A program made the position numbers and the translations under genes. From an uncultured Paracoccus sp. (GTDB taxonomy: Bacteria > Pseudomonadota > Alphaproteobacteria > Rhodobacterales > Rhodobacteraceae): DNA of 64,000 nucleotides. The notes below the pieces were generated by a model, which had not been told where the DNA came from, did not search any database, and saw only the letters and a program-made list of their open reading frames with translations. Positions 28,290 through 38,751 of the stretch are shown in pieces. Position 1 is the stretch's first letter; every line of letters starts with the position of its first letter. The stretch spans positions 1-64,000 of the forward strand of contig NZ_CALMYP010000034.1 in assembly GCF_937873615.1 (NCBI RefSeq). Direction: 5' to 3'.

Positions 28290-28415
28290 TCAGGCAGCGT
28301 CGGCCAGCATCTGCGGCATCGGCTCATAGGTATAATAGGCAAACATCTGCTCCAGCACGGCAAGCGCCGTCTTGGGGTCAGGTTTGCGGATCGGAGTCGG
28401 TTTGGAGTTGGTCAT
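28290..28415 (-). CDS. 41-residue conserved-looking small protein
   Basis: The product has a basic, proline-rich start (MTNSKPTPIRKPDPKTA) and an amphipathic end (LAVLEQMFAYYTYEP, then MPQMLADAA). A GAGGTT site precedes the ATG by about 8 bases. Codon use fits the neighbours. It lies downstream of the sdh operon terminator in the same direction. I do not recognise a function; the sequence pattern suggests a real small protein and not noise. Confidence 0.6.
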   Translation of the reverse strand: MTNSKPTPIRKPDPKTALAVLEQMFAYYTYEPMPQMLADAA

Positions 28416-28458
28416 TGGTCGAACCTCGGTAACGTGGTTCCTCCCGACCCAAAGATAA

Positions 28459-28494
28459 CGCCGCGTCGCAGCAAAATCAAGCTGCAACGCGGCG
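28459..28494 (-). terminator. terminator of the sdh operon
   Basis: An 8-bp outer stem (CGCCGCGT / ACGCGGCG) and a 4-bp inner stem (CAGC / GCTG), separated by a 2x2 internal loop, lie 22 bases past the sdhB stop. On the minus strand they are followed by TTATCTTTG. Confidence 0.75.
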
Positions 28495-28515
28495 CAAGCC
28501 CTGTGACAGATCGGC

Positions 28516-29295
28516 TCAGACGATGCGATCGACCAGCATATGCTTGATCTCGGCGATGGCCTTCGCCGGGTTCAGCCCCTTCGGGCAGGTATTGGTGCAG
28601 TTCATGATCGTGTGGCAGCGATAAAGCTTGAACGGGTCTTCAAGCTGGTCCAGCCGCTCGGGCGTGGCCTCGTCGCGGCTGTCGATGATCCAGCGATAGG
28701 CCGCCAGCAGCGTCGCCGGGCCAAGATACTTGTCGCCGTTCCACCAGTAGCTCGGGCAGGAGGTCGAGCAGGAGGCGCACATGATGCATTCATAGAGCCC
28801 GTCCAGCTTCCGGCGATCCTCGATGGACTGCTTCCACTCCTTGCCGGGGGTCGGCGACTTGGTGATCAGATAGGGGTTGATCGAGGCGTGCTGCGCATAG
28901 AAATGCGTCAGATCCGGGATCAGGTCCTTGACCACCGCCATATGCGGCAGCGGATAGATGTTCACGTCGCCGCTCACCTCGTCGATGCCGTAGATGCAGG
29001 CGAGGTGGTTGCCGCCGTCGATATTCATCGCGCAGGAACCGCAGATCCCTTCCCGGCAGGAACGGCGGAAGCTCAGCGTCGGGTCGATCTCGGACTTGAT
29101 CTTGATCAGCGCGTCCAGAACCATCGGCCCGCATTTGTCGAGATCGACGAAATAGGTGTCGAGGCGCGGGTTCTCGCCCGTATCCGGGTCCCAGCGATAG
29201 ATCTTGAACTTGCGCAGATTGGTCGCGCCTTCCGGCTTCGGCCAGGTCTTGCCGACCCGGATCTGGCTGTTCTTGGGAAGCGAAAACTCGACCAT
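28516..29295 (-). CDS. sdhB: succinate dehydrogenase iron-sulfur subunit
   Basis: SdhB (259 residues) carries electrons from FAD to quinone through three clusters. The 2Fe-2S ligands are in [15 protein letters not shown], the 4Fe-4S in [12 protein letters not shown], and the 3Fe-4S in [17 protein letters not shown]. The start at 29295 matches the family; the frame is open further upstream without support. It is the last gene of the operon, 85 bases after the second small lipoprotein gene. Confidence 0.97.
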   Translation of the reverse strand: MVEFSLPKNSQIRVGKTWPKPEGATNLRKFKIYRWDPDTGENPRLDTYFVDLDKCGPMVLDALIKIKSEIDPTLSFRRSCREGICGSCAMNIDGGNHLACIYGIDEVSGDVNIYPLPHMAVVKDLIPDLTHFYAQHASINPYLITKSPTPGKEWKQSIEDRRKLDGLYECIMCASCSTSCPSYWWNGDKYLGPATLLAAYRWIIDSRDEATPERLDQLEDPFKLYRCHTIMNCTNTCPKGLNPAKAIAEIKHMLVDRIV

Positions 29296-29380
29296 GTCAG
29301 GCTCCTTTCTTCTGGGCCCTGCGGACCTGGAAGGCGTCGAATTGCGGGTTATGCCGCGCCGGGCTGCGTCGCGACATGTC

Positions 29381-29704
29381 TTAGCGGTTTCCCGACCAGG
29401 CGGGCTGGTCGTAAAGCGGGCGCGAGGGCAACTGGCCGGATCGGCGCTGCACACAGCTCGCGTAAACCTCGGCCGGGTCACGACCCATGATATAGTCGGA
29501 CGAGACCGAAAGCTCGAACCGTCCGAATGTATGCGTTCCATTGCGCCCGCCGGTGCCGACACCCACGCCGACCATTCCTTCCGGGCCGGTCGCCGCGCGG
29601 GCATCGCTCAGGCAGACGCGTTCGGCATCCGCCAGCGACATCGGCGCGCAACCGGCAAGTGCCGCCGGGCCGATCATCGCTGCGAGGACTGCCGCCGGTC
29701 GCAT
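29381..29704 (-). CDS. small lipoprotein between sdhA and sdhB (second)
   Basis: The 107-residue product has a signal peptide with lipobox (ALAGC, cysteine at residue 18), then a domain ending [10 protein letters not shown]. No known domain was recognised. Its start codon shares one base with the stop of the upstream lipoprotein gene (TGATG), so translation is coupled. The cell-surface location suggests no direct role in the catalytic subunits. A function in assembly or envelope maintenance is only a guess. Confidence 0.78.
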   Translation of the reverse strand: MRPAAVLAAMIGPAALAGCAPMSLADAERVCLSDARAATGPEGMVGVGVGTGGRNGTHTFGRFELSVSSDYIMGRDPAEVYASCVQRRSGQLPSRPLYDQPAWSGNR

Positions 29705-30075
29705 CACGCCGTCGCCGCGACCTTGGCGATGCATTGCGTCGTATCGGGACGCTGCACGATGGTCGCCACCGAGGACGCCGCCGTGCCGGTATCGGTCACG
29801 CCGCGCGCCGCGATATCCGAAAGCTCTGCCATCGAGGCATTGTTGATGACGCAATCGGTATAGGGCGCGACATTGCGGCCCGGCAGGCGCTTGGCCATCT
29901 CGCGGTTCACGACATCGCGCGCCACGGCCCGGGTTGAATTGTCCAGCACCGTCGTCGTCGGCTGCGTCACCGGCGGCGGGGTCGGAATGGGCGAGGTCGG
30001 CTGGCTGGGCGGCACACGGGGCACACAGCCGGCAACAAGCGCGGCAGCGAGGCCGAGGGAAACAATAAGACGCAT
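29704..30075 (-). CDS. small lipoprotein between sdhA and sdhB (first)
   Basis: The 123-residue product has lipobox VAGC (cysteine at residue 17) and a Pro/Thr-rich linker (PPSQPTSPIPTPPPVTQP). A compact C-terminal region with two cysteines (YTDCVINNASMAELSDIAAR and TTQCIAKVA) could form a disulfide in the periplasm. It starts on the last base of the sdhA stop (TGATG). I do not recognise the family. Confidence 0.8.
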   Translation of the reverse strand: MRLIVSLGLAAALVAGCVPRVPPSQPTSPIPTPPPVTQPTTTVLDNSTRAVARDVVNREMAKRLPGRNVAPYTDCVINNASMAELSDIAARGVTDTGTAASSVATIVQRPDTTQCIAKVAATA

Positions 30076-31916
30076 CAGTAAACCCTTTTCTTCGGTGCAA
30101 TCTTCTTCAGATCGATACCACCTTCGGTTTCTTTCGTCAGCGGTTCAAGATGCACCGGCCGATAGGCCAGGGTCACATTATTGCCATCGACCCAGGCGAG
30201 GCTGTGCTTGCGCCATTCCTCGTCATGGCGATCCGGATAGTCCTCATGGGCATGGGCGCCGCGCGATTCCTTGCGCGCCTCGGCCGCGACGATGGTGGCC
30301 ATCGCATTCGGCATGAGGTTGGTCAGCTCCAGCGTCTCCATCAGGTCGGTGTTCCAGATCAGCCCGTGATCGGTGACATGAAGATCGTCCAGCTTGGCGG
30401 CGATTTCCTTCATCTTCTCAACGCCTTCCGCCAGCGTCTTGTCGGTGCGGAACACCGCCGCGTCGGCCTGCATGGTGCGCTGCATCTCGCCGCGCAGCTG
30501 CGCCGTCGGGGTGCCGCCATTGGCGTAACGGATGCTGTCGAAACGGTCGAGGATCTTCTCGACCGCCGGCTTGTTGGTGGCCGGCACCGCGCTGTCGCGA
30601 TCCACCACCTCGCCGGCCTTGATCGCCGCCGCGCGCCCGAAGACCACCAGGTCGATGAGCGAATTCGAGCCGAGGCGGTTGGCACCATGCACCGAAGCGC
30701 AGCCAGCCTCGCCCACGGCCATCAGGCCGGGGAAGACCGCATCGGGGTTCTTCTCGGTCGGGTTCAGAACCTCGCCCCAATAGTTCGTGGGAATGCCGCC
30801 CATATTGTAATGCACGGTCGGCAGGACCGGGATCGGCTCGCGGGTCACATCGACGCCGGCGAAGATCTTGGCCGATTCCGAGATGCCCGGCAGACGCTCG
30901 GCCAGGGTGGCCGGATCGAGATGCATCAGGTTCAGGAAGATATGATCCTTGTCGCCACCGACGCCACGGCCTTCGCGGATCTCGATGGTCATGCAGCGCG
31001 AAACCACGTCGCGCGAGGCCAGATCCTTGTAGGTCGGGGCGTAGCGTTCCATGAAACGCTCGCCTTCCGAATTGGTCAGGTAACCGCCTTCGCCGCGCGC
31101 GCCCTCGGTAATCAGGCAGCCCGAGCCATAGATGCCGGTCGGGTGGAACTGCACGAATTCCATGTCCTGAAGCGGCAGGCCGGCACGGGCGACCATGCCG
31201 CCACCGTCGCCGGTGCAGGTATGGGCGCTTGTTGCACTGAAATAGGCGCGACCGTAACCGCCGGTCGCCAGCACCACCATCTTGGCGTTGAAGACATGCA
31301 TGGTGCCGTCGTCGAGCTTCCAGCAGACGACGCCGGTGCATTTGCCATCGGTGATGATCAGGTCGAGCGCGAAATACTCGATGAAGAATTCCGCGTTGTT
31401 CTTCAGCGACTGGCCGTAAAGCGTGTGCAGGATGGCGTGGCCGGTGCGGTCGGCGGCGGCGCAGGTGCGCTGCACCGGCGGGCCTTCGCCGAATTCGGTG
31501 GTATGGCCGCCGAAGGGGCGCTGATAGATCTTGCCCTCTTCGGTGCGCGAGAACGGCACGCCGTAATGTTCCAGCTCATAGACCGCCTTTGGGGCCTCGC
31601 GCGCCAGATATTCCATCGCGTCGGTATCGCCCAGCCAGTCCGAGCCCTTGACGGTGTCATACATGTGCCACTGCCAGCTGTCCGGGCCCATGTTCGACAG
31701 CGAGGCGGCGATGCCACCCTGCGCCGCCACGGTATGCGAACGCGTCGGGAAGACCTTGGTCACGCAGGCGGTGCGCAGCCCCTGCTCGGCCATGCCGAGC
31801 GTGGCGCGCAGGCCCGCGCCGCCGGCACCGACCACGACCACGTCGTAGTCATGCACCTCATAGGGATATTTCGTGCCGGCCGTTTCGGTCGCTTGGTTTT
31901 CGGTATTCTCGGACAT
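30075..31916 (-). CDS. sdhA: succinate dehydrogenase flavoprotein subunit
   Basis: SdhA (613 residues) oxidises succinate to fumarate. [14 protein letters not shown] near residue 25 is the FAD-binding loop, and the histidine of [10 protein letters not shown] is the covalent FAD site. The HPTGIYGSG and RGEGGYL segments and the catalytic arginine region around SRCMTIEI follow. TGAGGT precedes the ATG at 31916. The upstream in-frame extension overlaps sdhD and lacks support. Confidence 0.97.
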   Translation of the reverse strand: MSENTENQATETAGTKYPYEVHDYDVVVVGAGGAGLRATLGMAEQGLRTACVTKVFPTRSHTVAAQGGIAASLSNMGPDSWQWHMYDTVKGSDWLGDTDAMEYLAREAPKAVYELEHYGVPFSRTEEGKIYQRPFGGHTTEFGEGPPVQRTCAAADRTGHAILHTLYGQSLKNNAEFFIEYFALDLIITDGKCTGVVCWKLDDGTMHVFNAKMVVLATGGYGRAYFSATSAHTCTGDGGGMVARAGLPLQDMEFVQFHPTGIYGSGCLITEGARGEGGYLTNSEGERFMERYAPTYKDLASRDVVSRCMTIEIREGRGVGGDKDHIFLNLMHLDPATLAERLPGISESAKIFAGVDVTREPIPVLPTVHYNMGGIPTNYWGEVLNPTEKNPDAVFPGLMAVGEAGCASVHGANRLGSNSLIDLVVFGRAAAIKAGEVVDRDSAVPATNKPAVEKILDRFDSIRYANGGTPTAQLRGEMQRTMQADAAVFRTDKTLAEGVEKMKEIAAKLDDLHVTDHGLIWNTDLMETLELTNLMPNAMATIVAAEARKESRGAHAHEDYPDRHDEEWRKHSLAWVDGNNVTLAYRPVHLEPLTKETEGGIDLKKIAPKKRVY

Positions 31917-31923
31917 GGGAACC

Positions 31924-32316
31924 TCAGACGGCCTGTGCGAAGGCAAGCTGGACGCGCGCCAACGCGAAAAGTGTCATGGCGATGACCACCCAGCCAAAAG
32001 CGGTGGACAGGATGATTGCGACCTTGCGGGCGGTATGTTCGAAATAATCGTCGATCATGATCCGCGTGCCCTTGATGAAATGCATCATCCCGAGCGTCAT
32101 GAACAGCGCCACGACGATGGCCGGATAGGGCCGGGTGAAATACATCAGGATCTCGGCCCGTTCGGGCAATTGCAGGGCGGTGCCCATGACCATCAGGAAG
32201 GACGGCGTCAGCAGCGCCAATGCGACAGAACTGACCGTCATCCACCAGTGATGCGCGGTCCCGCTATGCGAGGCGCCCATTCCGATGGCGGCTTTACGAG
32301 GGGTGACGTAACGCAT
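31924..32316 (-). CDS. sdhD: succinate dehydrogenase membrane anchor SdhD
   Basis: The 130-residue protein has three membrane helices (about 25-45, 63-82 and 99-120). The heme b-ligand histidine candidate is in [20 protein letters not shown]. It forms the quinone site with SdhC. It follows sdhC by 9 bases and precedes sdhA by 7. Confidence 0.94.
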   Translation of the reverse strand: MRYVTPRKAAIGMGASHSGTAHHWWMTVSSVALALLTPSFLMVMGTALQLPERAEILMYFTRPYPAIVVALFMTLGMMHFIKGTRIMIDDYFEHTARKVAIILSTAFGWVVIAMTLFALARVQLAFAQAV

Positions 32317-32325
32317 GGCTTCCCC

Positions 32326-32715
32326 TTACAGAAGATAGATGATGAGGCTGAGCAGGGTCAGAACGACCGAGCCGGCGACGATGGCGATGCTGCTCTTGCG
32401 GGCGGTCTCGATTTCCAGCCCTTCGCCTGCGTCATAGAAGAAGTGACGGATCCCGGCGAGGAAGTGATACCAGAGCGCCCAGGCGGAGCCGAGCAGGACG
32501 AGGAAGCCGAACCAGCTGCGGGTCAGCCAGTCGGCGCAGTCCCAGAGGCCGCCGCCGGCAGCGGCGCCGACCAGCCAGAAGGAGAGCAGCAGCAGGCCTG
32601 CAACCATGGCGTGCCCGGCGGCACGGTTCACGATCGAGGTGATCGCCGGCAGTGGCAGACGATAGACCTGCAGATGAGGTGAAAGCGGCCGGTTGCCCCG
32701 GTTCACATCAGCCAT
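32326..32715 (-). CDS. sdhC: succinate dehydrogenase cytochrome b556 subunit
   Basis: The 129-residue SdhC has the signature RPLSPHLQVYRLPLPAITSI near the N-terminus and three helices. The heme-binding histidine lies in WYHFLAGIRHFFYD. First gene of the operon sdhC-sdhD-sdhA-lipoprotein-lipoprotein-sdhB, controlled from the upstream region that holds the 33-bp operator. Confidence 0.95.
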   Translation of the reverse strand: MADVNRGNRPLSPHLQVYRLPLPAITSIVNRAAGHAMVAGLLLLSFWLVGAAAGGGLWDCADWLTRSWFGFLVLLGSAWALWYHFLAGIRHFFYDAGEGLEIETARKSSIAIVAGSVVLTLLSLIIYLL

Positions 32716-32854
32716 GTTATTCCCCTTCGGTCATTGCGGGCCCACGGCGGCAGCTGGCACGCGGGCTGGCTAGTTGGCACTTTCATAAGGCGTTTTACAC
32801 CGCTGTCACGCCTAGTTGTCCAGAGTTTCAACGAAACAGGGCGAATTTTTAGCT

Positions 32855-32887
32855 TTGTGATCACGCATCGAACAGGTGTGATCACAA
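32855..32887 (-). promoter_or_regulatory. bipartite operator upstream of sdhC
   Basis: TTGTGATCAC (32855-32864), 13 bases, then GTGATCACAA (32878-32887), a perfect inverted repeat whose halves are themselves palindromic. The identical arrangement occurs before sucC. It lies about 140 bases upstream of the sdhC start, beyond the likely core promoter, which favours an activator-type site. Confidence 0.8.
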
Positions 32888-32909
32888 ATACCTCTCACAG
32901 CTTCTACGC

Positions 32910-33518
32910 CTACATGACGTTGAAGAACCACGGGATCATCTTCAGAATCTGATCTCGGTCGAACGCCCCCGGACGAAGCTCGAATCTTGCCAGTCGACCG
33001 ATGAGTTCGGGTCTGCCGACCACCTCCTCGACAGCGTGATATTCCGGTCGGACCAGGTAATCGTCCATCATCACGACCATCGGCGCCTGGCAGTTCAGCA
33101 GACATGCGGCAAGGCAGCCCATGCGAAAGCGGCCGTCAATCAGCACCAGATCCGGCGCAAAATCCTTGTCGGTCCAGAGCGCCTGCGGATAGGTCCAGAA
33201 TTTCTGCCAGTTCCCCATATCGCTCGGCATGCTCCAACGCGCCGTGGGGCCTATATCGCAATGCACGAGCGTCAGCCTTGCCTGCCATTGCGGGGTGTTT
33301 TCATCGAGCCAGAGGCGCATTTTCTCAAGCCAAACGGCATCGGCTTCGACGCTGCGCAACCGGGCGCTGCAATCGGTCGCGGCAAAGGCGGTAGAACCGC
33401 CAGAGCCGTATTCACCGATGACGCGGGCCTTGCGATAAGCCTCGCAAACGGCCTCGGTTTCGTCGGGTGGCATGTAGATCGCCGGAAAGGGCGGCAGCTT
33501 CAGTGTCTGCGTCGACAT
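32910..33518 (-). CDS. SAM-dependent methyltransferase-like protein
   Basis: The 202-residue protein shows a class I methyltransferase outline: motif I-like VIGEYGSGGSTAFAA near residue 38, an acidic strand-2 end (LRSVEADAVWLEKM), then PDLVLIDGRFRMGCLAACLL, then VVMMDDYLVRPEY. The GSGGST loop is shorter than a standard glycine motif. Substrate is unknown. It is last in a run with the DUF1737 gene 8 bases upstream, then NnrU and TSUP genes. Confidence 0.65.
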   Translation of the reverse strand: MSTQTLKLPPFPAIYMPPDETEAVCEAYRKARVIGEYGSGGSTAFAATDCSARLRSVEADAVWLEKMRLWLDENTPQWQARLTLVHCDIGPTARWSMPSDMGNWQKFWTYPQALWTDKDFAPDLVLIDGRFRMGCLAACLLNCQAPMVVMMDDYLVRPEYHAVEEVVGRPELIGRLARFELRPGAFDRDQILKMIPWFFNVM

Positions 33519-33526
33519 GGCGGATG

Positions 33527-33733
33527 CTATTGCTCGCCCAGTTTCATGTCCGGGTGATACGCGCCCTCGATCTCCTTGGTGACGGCCTGCCCGCAGCGCA
33601 TCACGCCGCGCGCCGAATCGAAGGCCATGGTGGCAGGGCCATGCAATTGCCAGCCTTTCGCCAGTGCCGCGCTGATCTTGTGGCAGAATGCCGAGGTGTC
33701 GTCCTCGGACAGGAAACGGTAAATCATCGCCAT
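33527..33733 (-). CDS. DUF1737 small protein
   Basis: A 68-residue protein with YRFLSEDDTSAFCHKIS, then GWQLHGPATMAFD, then MRCGQAVTKEIEG, matching DUF1737, a short alpha/beta domain of unknown function. The ribosome site GAAGGAGGG precedes the ATG. Part of the same operon as the flanking genes. Confidence 0.85.
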   Translation of the reverse strand: MAMIYRFLSEDDTSAFCHKISAALAKGWQLHGPATMAFDSARGVMRCGQAVTKEIEGAYHPDMKLGEQ

Positions 33734-33745
33734 GCCGGCCCTCCT

Positions 33746-34300
33746 TCAGGCGCCAAAGGGATTGTAGCCGAGCCAGATGTGGATCAGCGCCACGACGCCA
33801 TAGACAACCAGCGTGGCGAGGACGGCAATCCCCTCCTTTCGGATGGGAACCGGATGGGCGGGCGGCGTCCAGCCGGGCGTGGCACGGTTGATGACGACGA
33901 TCTCGGTCATGGCCCAGGCCAGCAGCCCGCCGAACAGCACCAGCGAAGGCAGGTCGCCATTGACCAGCAGATGCGCAAAAGACCAGAGCGCGAAGCCCAG
34001 CAGTTGCGGGTGGCGCATGTGCCGGGTGATACCGGCCTTCATCCCCGAGGCGGCGTAAAGATAGAAGGCGATCAGCACCAGCAGGTTGTTGATTCCCTTC
34101 ATCATTGCCGAAGGCCCCCACCAGACATCGTCCATCGGCGCGGCCCGATAGCCCCAGACCATCAGCACCACCGACAGGATCAGCGCCGCAGCGACGGCGC
34201 CTTTGCCGGCATCGCCCATGCTCTTTCGGGCCTGCGGGGCGAGGCGCTTGAACAGATGGGCGCCCCACCACAGGGCAAGACCGAGGATCAGAAGGAACAT
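33746..34300 (-). CDS. NnrU family membrane protein
   Basis: The 184-residue protein has five to six membrane helices and the NnrU features HLFKRLAPQARKSMGD and the conserved GITRHMRHPQLLGFALWSFAHLLVNGD segment. NnrU relatives were first found near nitric-oxide/nitrite reductase genes and resemble isoprenylcysteine methyltransferases in fold. No denitrification gene is present here, so its role is open. Confidence 0.85.
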   Translation of the reverse strand: MFLLILGLALWWGAHLFKRLAPQARKSMGDAGKGAVAAALILSVVLMVWGYRAAPMDDVWWGPSAMMKGINNLLVLIAFYLYAASGMKAGITRHMRHPQLLGFALWSFAHLLVNGDLPSLVLFGGLLAWAMTEIVVINRATPGWTPPAHPVPIRKEGIAVLATLVVYGVVALIHIWLGYNPFGA

Positions 34301-34369
34301 CTGGCTACTCCGCGCTGGATCGGTTCGGCGGCTTTTGTGGCATCATTCCGGGCTGGCGGCAATCTCTGC

Positions 34370-35125
34370 TCATGCGCCGGTCAGGGCGGCGACGCTGCTC
34401 CAGATCAGCCGGATCGAGACCAGAAGCAGCGCCCAGGTGATCAGCTTGTAGAACAGGTCCTGCGGGATGATTCGCAGCAGTTTCAGCCCCAGCCAGCCCC
34501 CCAGCACCGCCGGCAGGATCAACATGGCCGAGACCTTCAGGTTTGACGGGTTCAACTGCCCAAGGGCCGCATAGGGGATCAGCTTCACCGCGTTGACGAT
34601 GGCGAAAAAGACAGTGGTAGTGCCGGCATAGAGCGTGCTGCTCATCCGCAGGGGCTGGGCATAGACCTGATAGGGCGGCGCCCCGGAATGGCTGACGAAA
34701 CTGGTGTAACCGGCGACACCGCCCCAGAAATTCCCCGCCACCGGGTCGGGCGCGCGGGCGACACCGGCATCGCGCCGGATCAGCGCGTTCAGCGCGAAGG
34801 CCAGCCCGATCAGGCCGACGATCAGCATGACCACGTCGTCATTGACCAGATGCGCCGTTGCCCAGCCCAGCCCGATCCCCGCCATCGCCCCGGGCAGCAG
34901 CGTCATCAGCACCCGCCGGTCGAAGCTGCGCCGGAAGGCGATCAGCCCGCCGATGTCGGAGACGACATAGATCGGCAGCATGATCCCCGCCGCCACCACC
35001 GGCGACATGGTCAGCGCCATCATCGGCACCGCCATGGTGCCGACCATGCTCAGCCCGCCCTTGGACATGCCGACGGCAAGTGCCGCCAGGATCGCCAGAA
35101 GCCACGATGTTTGCGATAACTCCAC
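34370..35125 (-). CDS. TSUP (TauE/SafE) family membrane transporter
   Basis: The 251-residue protein has seven to eight helices. The TauE/SafE repeats begin with AVGMSKGGLSMVGTMAVPMM and recur around AGYTSFVSHSGAPPYQVYAQPL. Members export or import sulfonates or sulfite; substrate here is unknown. It appears to start with GTG at 35125, preceded by GAAGAAGG. It may head the operon with NnrU, DUF1737 and the methyltransferase-like gene. Confidence 0.87.
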   Translation of the reverse strand: MELSQTSWLLAILAALAVGMSKGGLSMVGTMAVPMMALTMSPVVAAGIMLPIYVVSDIGGLIAFRRSFDRRVLMTLLPGAMAGIGLGWATAHLVNDDVVMLIVGLIGLAFALNALIRRDAGVARAPDPVAGNFWGGVAGYTSFVSHSGAPPYQVYAQPLRMSSTLYAGTTTVFFAIVNAVKLIPYAALGQLNPSNLKVSAMLILPAVLGGWLGLKLLRIIPQDLFYKLITWALLLVSIRLIWSSVAALTGA

Positions 35126-35182
35126 CCTTCTTCCCCCTCAAGCCGCGAATCGCGCCTTGAAAGCGCGTTGGCGACCGTCTAA

Positions 35183-36184
<1,002 letters not shown>

Positions 36185-36209
36185 TCGCGTCCTCGCACGG
36201 AAAATCGAG

Positions 36210-36246
36210 AACGGCGCGCCCCCCGGGTTGCGCCGTTTTTCTTTTC
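36210..36246 (+). terminator. terminator of mdh
   Basis: An 8-bp stem (AACGGCGC / GCGCCGTT) with 12-nt loop and a following run TTTCTTTTC lies 25 bases after the mdh stop. Confidence 0.85.
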
Positions 36247-37319
36247 TACCGCGCCATCAGGGGACGAGGATCGAACCCGATCCGCTGATCCAACAGCGCC
36301 AATGCGTCGGCCTCATGCGCAACCAGAGCACGGTCGAAAGCCGCCGGGCTCAGGTCGACCCGGTCGCCAAATAACGCTTGCGTCTCGGCCTGAATCGAGG
36401 TCCCGGCATAGGTTATGCCGCCCAACTCCTCCAGCATCAGCAGTTCTTCGGCACTGACGGCCTGCATGTCGCGCCAGAGCGTCGTCATCGCCTCGGGATC
36501 CCGCGCATTTGCGATGGCATGCCCGAATTGCAGCTTGCGCGCCTTGGATGAAGGAGAGGAGAGCCCATCCAACACCACCAAGCCCCGCCGCAGCATCTTC
36601 ATGATATATTGCAGCCGGGTCATTCCGTTGAAATGCAGCAGCCGCACCGCCTCGCTGCGCCGGGACCGCAGGTCGCAGCCTGTGGCCTTGCGGCTGCTGG
36701 CCGGGCGGTGGATGTTCAGCACATAGCCGCGCCCGGCCCGCACACAGGCCTTGCCGACATCGTGACCGCTGAGCCCGGAATTCAACCGCTCGGCCCGTTC
36801 GGCCCCGTAAAGCGCCGGCCCGATCAGGCCAAAATCGCTCAGCGGCAGCCGGAAGGCACCGGCGAAGATATCGGCACCGATGTCACCGCCGGTCCAGACC
36901 CGCTCCTCAACCGTCAGCAGCAGCCATTCGATGCCCTCGGGCACCCGCGCCAACTCGTCCTCGAAAGAGGCGTCGAGGCGCAGAAACTCGTCCGCATCGC
37001 AATGGATCAGCCAGTCGAGCGTCGTTTCCCCCAGAATCCGCGTCGCGTTATAGCTCTGCCGCGCCTGGTGCCGGTCGGGACGCTTGCCGCCCCTGTCCTT
37101 CCAGCCATCCTCGCCGGATCGGTGCAGGATTACCTTCGGAATGCCGGTCAGCAGCAGTTCGACCTCAGGGTTCGGGCGGTCGAGGAACAGGTGCAACTCG
37201 CTCGCCCCGATGGCCAGGTGATGCGCGACCCAGGCGGCCAGAAGCGCCGCAGGCTCGTCCACCGTCGCCACCACGCCCCAACGCGGTGGCTGCGTCGGCG
37301 GGGAATCATCGTCGGGCAA
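36246..37319 (-). CDS. glycosyltransferase family 2-like protein
   Basis: The protein (357 residues from the TTG at 37319, with GGAG 7 bases before) opens WGVVATVDEPAALLAAWVAHH and has LHLFLDRPNPE, then the metal-binding acidic site WLIHCDADEFLRL. These are features of the Glyco_tranf_2_4 group of retaining or inverting transferases that act on surface polysaccharides. A longer start at ATG 37388 adds 23 residues of atypical composition. It is divergent from sucC and shares that intergenic region. Confidence 0.78.
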   Translation of the reverse strand: MPDDDSPPTQPPRWGVVATVDEPAALLAAWVAHHLAIGASELHLFLDRPNPEVELLLTGIPKVILHRSGEDGWKDRGGKRPDRHQARQSYNATRILGETTLDWLIHCDADEFLRLDASFEDELARVPEGIEWLLLTVEERVWTGGDIGADIFAGAFRLPLSDFGLIGPALYGAERAERLNSGLSGHDVGKACVRAGRGYVLNIHRPASSRKATGCDLRSRRSEAVRLLHFNGMTRLQYIMKMLRRGLVVLDGLSSPSSKARKLQFGHAIANARDPEAMTTLWRDMQAVSAEELLMLEELGGITYAGTSIQAETQALFGDRVDLSPAAFDRALVAHEADALALLDQRIGFDPRPLMAR

Positions 37320-37413
37320 TGCGTGCTCCTGCTGCGTTTTTCCTCGCCATGATCCTTCCTGCACGGGCCGGCGGATGCAACCGCACATTCGGATCGCCGC
37401 ATAAGACGAGGCT

Positions 37414-37446
37414 TTGTGATCACATGATTTCTAGGCGTGATCACAA
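37414..37446 (+). promoter_or_regulatory. bipartite operator upstream of sucC
   Basis: TTGTGATCAC (37414-37423), 13 bases, then GTGATCACAA (37437-37446), about 105 bases before the sucC start. It matches the sdhC site in sequence, spacing and total length. Confidence 0.8.
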
Positions 37447-37551
37447 TGGAAGGTTTTTTGCCAATTCCATCGAACAGCGCACAAAAAAGGTTCATCCCTG
37501 CATTCGAATGTGCCAGAAACTCCTGCAAACCGTATCAAAAAGAGGTTTGCC

Positions 37552-38745
37552 ATGAACATCCACGAATACCAGGCCAAGTCGCTGCTGCGCGATTATGGCG
37601 TTCCGGTCAGCGACGGTCGCGTCGTGACCCGTGCCGAAGACGCCAAGCGCGCCGCCGGCGAACTCGACGGCCCGCTCTGGGTGGTCAAGGCCCAGATCCA
37701 TGCCGGTGGTCGCGGCAAGGGCAAGTTCAAGGAAGCCGAAGCCGGCGAAAAGGGCGGTGTGCGCCTGGCCAAGTCGACCTCGGAAGCCGAGGAAATGACC
37801 CGCCAGATGCTCGGCCGCACGCTGGTCACCCATCAGACCGGTGCAGCCGGCAAGCAGGTGAACCGCATCTATATCGAAGACGGCTCGGACATCGAGACCG
37901 AGCTTTATCTGGCCCTGCTGGTCGATCGCGGCTCGTCGCGGGTCAGCTTCGTCGCCTCGACCGAAGGCGGCATGGATATCGAGGAAGTCGCGGCCTCCAC
38001 CCCGGAAAAGATCGTCTCCTTCAGCGTCGATCCGGCCTCGGGCCTCAGCGATTTCCACGGCCGCCGCGTCGCCTTCGCCCTTGGCCTGACCGGCCAGCAG
38101 GTGAAGCAATGCGTGAAGCTGGTGAAAGACCTCTATCGCCTGTTCCTCGACAAGGACATGGAGATGCTGGAGATCAACCCGCTGATCGTCACCACCGAGG
38201 GCAATCTCAAGGCGCTCGACGCCAAGATGGGCTTCGACAATAACGCGCTTTATCGCCACAGCGACATCTTCGCGCTGCGCGACGAGACCGAGGAAGATCC
38301 GAAGGAACTCGAAGCCTCGAAATACGACCTGAACTATATCGCGCTGGATGGCGAGATCGGCTGCATGGTCAACGGCGCCGGTCTTGCGATGGCCACGATG
38401 GACATCATCAAGCTTTACGGGGCGGAGCCTGCGAACTTCCTCGACGTGGGCGGCGGCGCCACCAAGGAAAAGGTGACCGAGGCCTTCAAGATCATCACCT
38501 CGGACCCCAACGTCAAAGGCATTCTCGTCAACATCTTCGGCGGCATCATGCGCTGCGACATCATCGCGGAAGGCATCGTCGCCGCCGTGAAGGAAGTGGG
38601 CCTGCAGGTTCCGCTGGTCGTGCGTCTGGAAGGCACCAATGTCGATCTGGGCAAGAAGATCATCAATGAAAGCGGGCTGAACGTCATCGCCGCAGATGAC
38701 CTGAAAGACGGCGCCGAAAAGATCGTTAAAGCGGTGAAAGGATAA
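37552..38745 (+). CDS. sucC: succinyl-CoA synthetase beta subunit
   Basis: SucC (397 residues) has the ATP-grasp fold: [19 protein letters not shown] at the N-terminus, [14 protein letters not shown], and the C-terminal [19 protein letters not shown] with the CoA-side residues. With SucD it converts succinyl-CoA to succinate with ATP or GTP formation. The ATG at 37552 is preferred over an upstream in-frame ATG at 37510 because the family starts at MNIHEYQ and AGAGG lies 8 bases before. First gene of the suc operon. Confidence 0.97.
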   Translation: MNIHEYQAKSLLRDYGVPVSDGRVVTRAEDAKRAAGELDGPLWVVKAQIHAGGRGKGKFKEAEAGEKGGVRLAKSTSEAEEMTRQMLGRTLVTHQTGAAGKQVNRIYIEDGSDIETELYLALLVDRGSSRVSFVASTEGGMDIEEVAASTPEKIVSFSVDPASGLSDFHGRRVAFALGLTGQQVKQCVKLVKDLYRLFLDKDMEMLEINPLIVTTEGNLKALDAKMGFDNNALYRHSDIFALRDETEEDPKELEASKYDLNYIALDGEIGCMVNGAGLAMATMDIIKLYGAEPANFLDVGGGATKEKVTEAFKIITSDPNVKGILVNIFGGIMRCDIIAEGIVAAVKEVGLQVPLVVRLEGTNVDLGKKIINESGLNVIAADDLKDGAEKIVKAVKG

Positions 38746-38751
38746 TCACCA

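Noticed and set aside
33518-34271. A continuous minus frame joining the methyltransferase-like gene to NnrU-antisense sequence
   Set aside because: The upstream part is out of frame with NnrU and DUF1737, both of which have their own starts and domains. The real gene starts at 33518.
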